Positions 5,137 to 8,221 of a stretch of 8,221 nt of DNA are shown here, piece by piece. The stretch covers positions 1-8,221 of the forward strand of contig JAEPNS010000020.1 of NCBI GenBank assembly GCA_017643325.1, given 5' to 3'. The translations under genes were made by a program, and so were the position numbers. The notes under the pieces are model-generated. The model did not search any database, had not been told where the DNA came from, and worked only from the letters and a program-made list of their open reading frames with translations. Positions within the stretch are counted from its first letter, which is position 1. Each line of letters begins with the position of its first letter. This stretch comes from Alphaproteobacteria bacterium (GTDB taxonomy: Bacteria; Pseudomonadota; Alphaproteobacteria; UBA6615).

Positions 5137-6462
5137 ATGAGTCGCAAAATGAAAAGGGAAGTCATACCGGTCGACGAGGGTCGCCTCGCCGTCGGGCGCG
5201 AAGCTTTTGCGAGAGTGACGTTCGCGCTGTTCGTGCTCTGGTTCGCGTTTGCACTCAGCCTTGCCCCGGCCCGGGCCCAGCAGCCGGCCGGCGTCTCCCC
5301 GCCATGGACCGCGTTCCAGGTGTCCGGCGAGGCGCAGGTCCGCCCCCTCGGGGATACGAGCGAGTCCGCCTGGCAGCCGGTCCGCAACGGCACCGTCATC
5401 GACCGTGCGAGCGAAATCGCCACCGGACCGGACGGACGCGTGAGTCTGAGCCGGGGCGACGACATCATACATGTACGCCCGACCACGACGTTCGCGATCC
5501 CGGCGCGCTCGCCGGCGTCGATCTTCACCCGCATCAGGCTGTTCGTCGGAAAGGCGTTCTTCGAGGTCGACAAGAAGCCCGGCGAGGAATTCCAGGTCGA
5601 GACGCCCTATCTGGCCGCCATCGTGAAGGGAACGACCTTCAGTGTGGCCGTCGCCGCGGACGGCGCACGCGTGAGCGTCGCGGAGGGGCAGGTCGGCGTG
5701 ACCGCGCTCGGCTCCGGACAGTCGGTCACGATCGGGCCCGGCCGTTCGGCGGGCGTCTCGTCCGATCCGAACAGCGGCGTGGCGGTCGGGGATACGCCGG
5801 CGGGTGAATTCGACGGATCCGGCGACGGCGGCGGACCCGGCAGCGGCGGCGAGGACCAGGACGGCAGCCTCCCGGGTGAATCGGGAGACAGCAGCGAGCA
5901 GGCCTCGCGTGGACAGGGCCAGGGACAGGGAGCAGGTGTCGGTCAGAGCCGCGGCCAGGGCCAGGGACAGGGTGCGGCCCGGAGCCGTGGCCAGGGGCAG
6001 GGTGTCGGCCAGGGCCGCGGGCGCGGGCAGGGCCCCGGTCAGGGCCAGGGTCAGCGCGCCAGCCAGACGCGTGGCGCGTCGGGATTCGTGATCCGAAAGG
6101 CCGTCGGCAGCATTGACCTGAACAGTGCCGCGGCGACCAAGGGACTGGTCCGCGGCGCAAGCGGCAAGTTCACGGGCGCCGGGTCCGGCCGTACGCAAGG
6201 CGCGTCCGGTCTTTCCACGGTGATCTCAACCGTCAGCACCCTCAGTTCCATTGCCAGTACCGGCAATGGAAACGGGAACGGGAACGGAAACGGGAACGGA
6301 AACGGGAACGGGAACGGGAACGGAAACGGGAACGGCAACGGGAACGGGAACGGAAACGGAAACGGGAACGGCAACGGGAATGGCAACGGAAACGGGAACG
6401 GCAACGGGAATGGCAACGGAAACGGGAACGGCAACGGGAATGGCAACGGAAACGGGAACTAG
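5137..6462 (+). CDS. Secreted FecR-domain protein with Gly/Gln-rich region and (Gly-Asn)33 C-terminal tail
   Basis: The protein has 441 residues. A basic N-terminus is followed by a hydrophobic stretch (FARVTFALFVLWFAFALSLA, 24-43) and an ARA site, so a Sec signal peptide cut after A47 is likely. Residues about 60-207 form a FecR domain: RNGTVIDRASEIATGPDGRVSL at 83-104, RLFVGKAFFEVDKKPGEEFQVETPYLAAIVKGTTFSV at 134-170, then VAEGQVGV at 181-188. Unlike classical FecR it has no cytoplasmic anti-sigma part and no neighbouring sigma factor, so it is probably a periplasmic or exported binding or scaffold protein. Residues 210-255 are acidic Gly/Ser/Asp-rich; 258-307 are RGQGQGQG low complexity; 310-375 look more ordinary (ASGFVIRKAVGSIDLNS). 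Residues 376-441 are exactly 33 Gly-Asn dipeptides to the end, with no sorting signal or membrane anchor after them. The ribosome site is weak; an alternative ATG lies at codon 5. The next gene follows directly, so both are surely cotranscribed. Function unknown beyond the domain. Confidence 0.88.
   Translation: MSRKMKREVIPVDEGRLAVGREAFARVTFALFVLWFAFALSLAPARAQQPAGVSPPWTAFQVSGEAQVRPLGDTSESAWQPVRNGTVIDRASEIATGPDGRVSLSRGDDIIHVRPTTTFAIPARSPASIFTRIRLFVGKAFFEVDKKPGEEFQVETPYLAAIVKGTTFSVAVAADGARVSVAEGQVGVTALGSGQSVTIGPGRSAGVSSDPNSGVAVGDTPAGEFDGSGDGGGPGSGGEDQDGSLPGESGDSSEQASRGQGQGQGAGVGQSRGQGQGQGAARSRGQGQGVGQGRGRGQGPGQGQGQRASQTRGASGFVIRKAVGSIDLNSAAATKGLVRGASGKFTGAGSGRTQGASGLSTVISTVSTLSSIASTGNGNGNGNGNGNGNGNGNGNGNGNGNGNGNGNGNGNGNGNGNGNGNGNGNGNGNGNGNGNGNGNGN
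5908..6057 (+). repeat. Gly/Gln/Arg-rich coding repeat (RGQGQGQ-type)
   Basis: This stretch codes residues 258-307 of the FecR-domain protein. It is built from imperfect copies of CAGGGCCAGGGACAGGG, giving GQGQGQG blocks separated by SRG or GRG. The copies are irregular, so it looks older than the GN tract downstream. It is probably a disordered, flexible, positively charged linker. Confidence 0.75.
6262..6459 (+). repeat. Hexanucleotide GGNAAY repeat (33 units) coding (Gly-Asn)33
   Basis: The tract is 198 bases of uninterrupted six-base units ending at the stop codon. I count 16 GGG, 9 GGA, 8 GGC and no GGT glycine codons, and 29 AAC with 4 AAT asparagine codons. Gly is mostly GGC elsewhere in these genes, so the codon pattern reflects repeat expansion. 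The last part is three perfect tandem 30-base copies (6361-6390, 6391-6420, 6421-6450) plus a nine-base remnant, each copy marked by a single AAT. Unit gain or loss keeps the frame and only changes tail length. Confidence 0.95.
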
Positions 6463-8221
6463 ATGGCGCTGCGACCGTCCATCCCCGGCCCGAGCGGCCT
6501 GAGAGCCAGACTCCGGCGGTTCGCGCCCCCGGCCCTTGTGGCTGCGGCGGTTGCCGGCCTTTATCTGGCGAACGGCCTCGAGTTCCTCGAGCGCCAGCTG
6601 ATCGACGCCCGCTTCCAGGTCGAGTCACGCCAGGCCGACCAGAGCATCGTGGTCGCAGCGATCGATTCCGACAGCATGGCGCGCCTTGGTCCGTGGCCGT
6701 GGCCGCGAAGCTGGCACGCACAGGTCGTCGACACGCTCCATGATGCCGGCGCGCGCCAGGTCATCATCGACATCGATCTCAGCAACAGCGCAAGTGCGGT
6801 GGAAGACCTCGCGCTGGCGAGCGTGCTCGCGCTGCACGGCAACGGAACCGTCCTCGCCGGCTTTGTCGACGGGACTGACGCCGGCGAGCGTGCGCGCGCG
6901 GACCGGATGCCCGCGCAGGCCTTCCGCCGCAGCGCCGACACGGCCGCGGTCGCGCTCCGGCCGGACCACGACGCCCGGATCCGCCGGATGCCGGTGTTCG
7001 ACCGGCTCGCGGACACGATCATCCCGACCCTCGCGACCCGGCTCGCGCTCGACGCAACCACCGCGCGCGGGCCCTACTACATCGACTACGGGATCGACGT
7101 TTCCGGGATCACGAAAATCTCCTACGCCGACATCCTCGACGGGGCGTTTTCGCCCGCGGACGTCGCCGGACGATCCGTCATCATTGGCCCGACAACCAGC
7201 CAGCTCGGCACCCATGTCCCGGTGCCGCGCTACCGGCTGCTCCCCGCGACCCTCGTCCACACGCTCGCCGCATCGTCGCTGATCGAGAACCGCGCGCTCG
7301 AACGGCCATCGCGGCTCGTCACACTGCTGATCGCCGCGCTTGTCGCGTTCGCGCTCTGGGAGACATTCCGGCGGCGCGGCTCCGTGCGCGACCTGGCGGT
7401 GGGCACGGCATTGGTATGCTTGAGTTCGCTCGTTGTCGCCTTCGTGGCCTACCGCGGCTGGCCGTTCCTGCTGGACACCACCCCGTGGATGCTGGCGGCG
7501 ATCCTCGTGCTGGCCGCCGGCACCGGCGAACGCCTTCAGGCCCAGAGACAGCGTATCGCGTCACTCGCGCTCGACCGCAGAAAGTCGAGCCGCCTGCTGA
7601 CGCTCCTGTTCAACGCGCTCGAGGAGGCGGTGTTCACCACCGATGCCGACGGCAGGATCCTGACGGCCAACTCCGCCGCGTCGCAGATGTTCGCCACGTC
7701 GCGCCGCAGCCTGATCGGCCGCGACCTGACCGACCTCTTCCCGCCCGGCGCGAGCACCCCTACGGCGGGCACCGACATGGTGCGCTCGCTTGTCGAGCAG
7801 AAGACGAACAGCCGCCGGATCGCGCGCCGCGCGGACGGAAGCGGGTTCCCGGTCGACCTGAACGCGCGTTCCTACACCGGGACCGACTCCACCGCCTACC
7901 TGCTGACCGTCCACGACATCAGCGAGTACGAAGAGGCCGAAAAAAGGCGGCAGGTCGTCGAGGAGCAGCTGTTCGACGCGATGGAAAGCTTCGGAGAGCC
8001 GTTCGCGATGTACAGCCCCGAAGACCGGCTCCTGATGTGCAACTCCGCCTTCCGCGACCTGTTTCCCGGCCGCCGGGATATCGTTCGCCCCGGCGCCACG
8101 TTCGACACGCTGATGGGTGCCGCGGTCGACCTCGGGCAGATGAAGCTGACCAGGCGGCAGCGCGAGATCTGGCGCGACGAACGCGCGAGCCTCATACCCG
8201 GCGGCGACGAAAAAATTTCCC
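6463..8221 (+). CDS. CHASE2-domain membrane sensor with two PAS domains (3' partial)
   Basis: An uninterrupted frame of 586 codons starts at the ATG directly after the FecR-gene TAG and is still open at the window edge. An N-terminal membrane segment lies at about 20-39 (FAPPALVAAAVAGLYLANGL). The extracytoplasmic CHASE2 domain spans about 45-280: LIDARFQVESRQ, VVAAIDSDSMARLGPWPWPRSWHAQVVDTLHDAGARQVIIDIDLS at 63-107, VAGRSVIIGPTTSQLGTHVPVP at 234-255, and LPATLVHTLAASSLIENRAL at 260-279. Three closely spaced membrane segments follow (about 286-302, 311-329, 332-352), the standard CHASE2 arrangement. After a basic linker comes PAS 1 (about 378-490, ADGRILTANSAASQMF ... TVHDISEYEEAEKRR) and a second PAS of the alphaproteobacterial type (about 500-586, FAMYSPEDRLLMCNSAFRDLFPGR). 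CHASE2 receptors end in adenylate cyclase, histidine kinase, GGDEF/EAL or Ser/Thr kinase modules; which one is present here cannot be seen. Shine-Dalgarno-like GGGAA lies inside the end of the GN repeat. It probably senses an envelope signal together with the FecR protein. Confidence 0.9.
   Translation, partial: MALRPSIPGPSGLRARLRRFAPPALVAAAVAGLYLANGLEFLERQLIDARFQVESRQADQSIVVAAIDSDSMARLGPWPWPRSWHAQVVDTLHDAGARQVIIDIDLSNSASAVEDLALASVLALHGNGTVLAGFVDGTDAGERARADRMPAQAFRRSADTAAVALRPDHDARIRRMPVFDRLADTIIPTLATRLALDATTARGPYYIDYGIDVSGITKISYADILDGAFSPADVAGRSVIIGPTTSQLGTHVPVPRYRLLPATLVHTLAASSLIENRALERPSRLVTLLIAALVAFALWETFRRRGSVRDLAVGTALVCLSSLVVAFVAYRGWPFLLDTTPWMLAAILVLAAGTGERLQAQRQRIASLALDRRKSSRLLTLLFNALEEAVFTTDADGRILTANSAASQMFATSRRSLIGRDLTDLFPPGASTPTAGTDMVRSLVEQKTNSRRIARRADGSGFPVDLNARSYTGTDSTAYLLTVHDISEYEEAEKRRQVVEEQLFDAMESFGEPFAMYSPEDRLLMCNSAFRDLFPGRRDIVRPGATFDTLMGAAVDLGQMKLTRRQREIWRDERASLIPGGDEKIS

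Noticed and set aside
5098..6198. Minus-strand open frame of 366 codons
   Set aside because: Antisense to the FecR-domain gene; the plus strand has signal peptide and domain evidence.
6051..6446. Minus-strand frame coding a Phe-Pro/Leu-Pro repeat
   Set aside because: It is simply the reverse complement reading of the GGNAAY tract; no start signal or downstream partner.
6361..6459. 30-bp repeats as a CRISPR array
   Set aside because: The repeats are tandem without spacers and lie in a coding tract of six-base units.
1..8221. tRNA, rRNA, insertion sequence or phage attachment site
   Set aside because: No cloverleaf-like, rRNA-like, transposase-coding or terminal inverted repeat sequence was recognised on either strand.

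Overview
The window looks like a chromosomal piece of a GC-rich alphaproteobacterium. Evidence for this: strong G/C third-position bias, AAGGAG ribosome binding sites, a CtrA-type TTAACCAT half-site in the one AT-rich spacer, an intergenic palindrome of the 'CCTGAGCCTGTCGAAGG' kind common in that class, and gene families typical of it. I cannot place it to genus.

Layout. (1) Bases 1-701, plus strand: the 3' part of a 2-keto-4-pentenoate hydratase / 4-oxalocrotonate decarboxylase family gene whose start lies upstream. (2) Bases 702-800: a convergent spacer filled by a REP-like inverted repeat. (3) Bases 801-4798, minus strand: a tight four-gene set, read in the order 3-hydroxyacyl-CoA (or carnitine-type) dehydrogenase, Old Yellow Enzyme-like flavin oxidoreductase, IclR-family regulator, and a fusion of a 2-hydroxychromene-2-carboxylate-isomerase-like DsbA-fold domain with a PaaI-like hotdog thioesterase domain. 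Gaps are 52, 6 and 31 bases, so this is very probably one operon with its own regulator. (4) Bases 4799-5136: a divergent control region with a perfect 14-bp palindrome and an AT-rich block. (5) Bases 5137-8221, plus strand: a secreted FecR-domain protein with Gly/Gln-rich and (Gly-Asn)33 tails, followed with no gap (TAG then ATG, same frame) by a CHASE2-PAS-PAS membrane sensor that runs off the window.

How the genes may work together. The minus-strand operon and the convergent hydratase/decarboxylase look like a catabolic module for an aromatic or other ring/CoA-activated compound. The members would provide double-bond reduction, 3-hydroxyacyl oxidation, isomerase/thioesterase chemistry and a meta-cleavage-type lower-pathway enzyme, with IclR sensing an intermediate. 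The substrate cannot be read from the sequence. The plus-strand pair looks like a separate envelope-sensing module: a periplasmic or exported FecR-like protein with a low-complexity tail, plus an extracytoplasmic CHASE2 sensor whose output domain lies beyond base 8221.

The most noteworthy points are: the FecR/(GN)n plus CHASE2-PAS pair and its stop-start junction; a hexanucleotide tract with a newer 30-bp higher-order repeat; an apparent in-frame loss of about 15 residues (helix 1 and strand 2 of the barrel) in the Old Yellow Enzyme homologue; the isomerase-hotdog fusion; and the palindrome in the divergent promoter region. Family assignments come from remembered motifs, not from searches.
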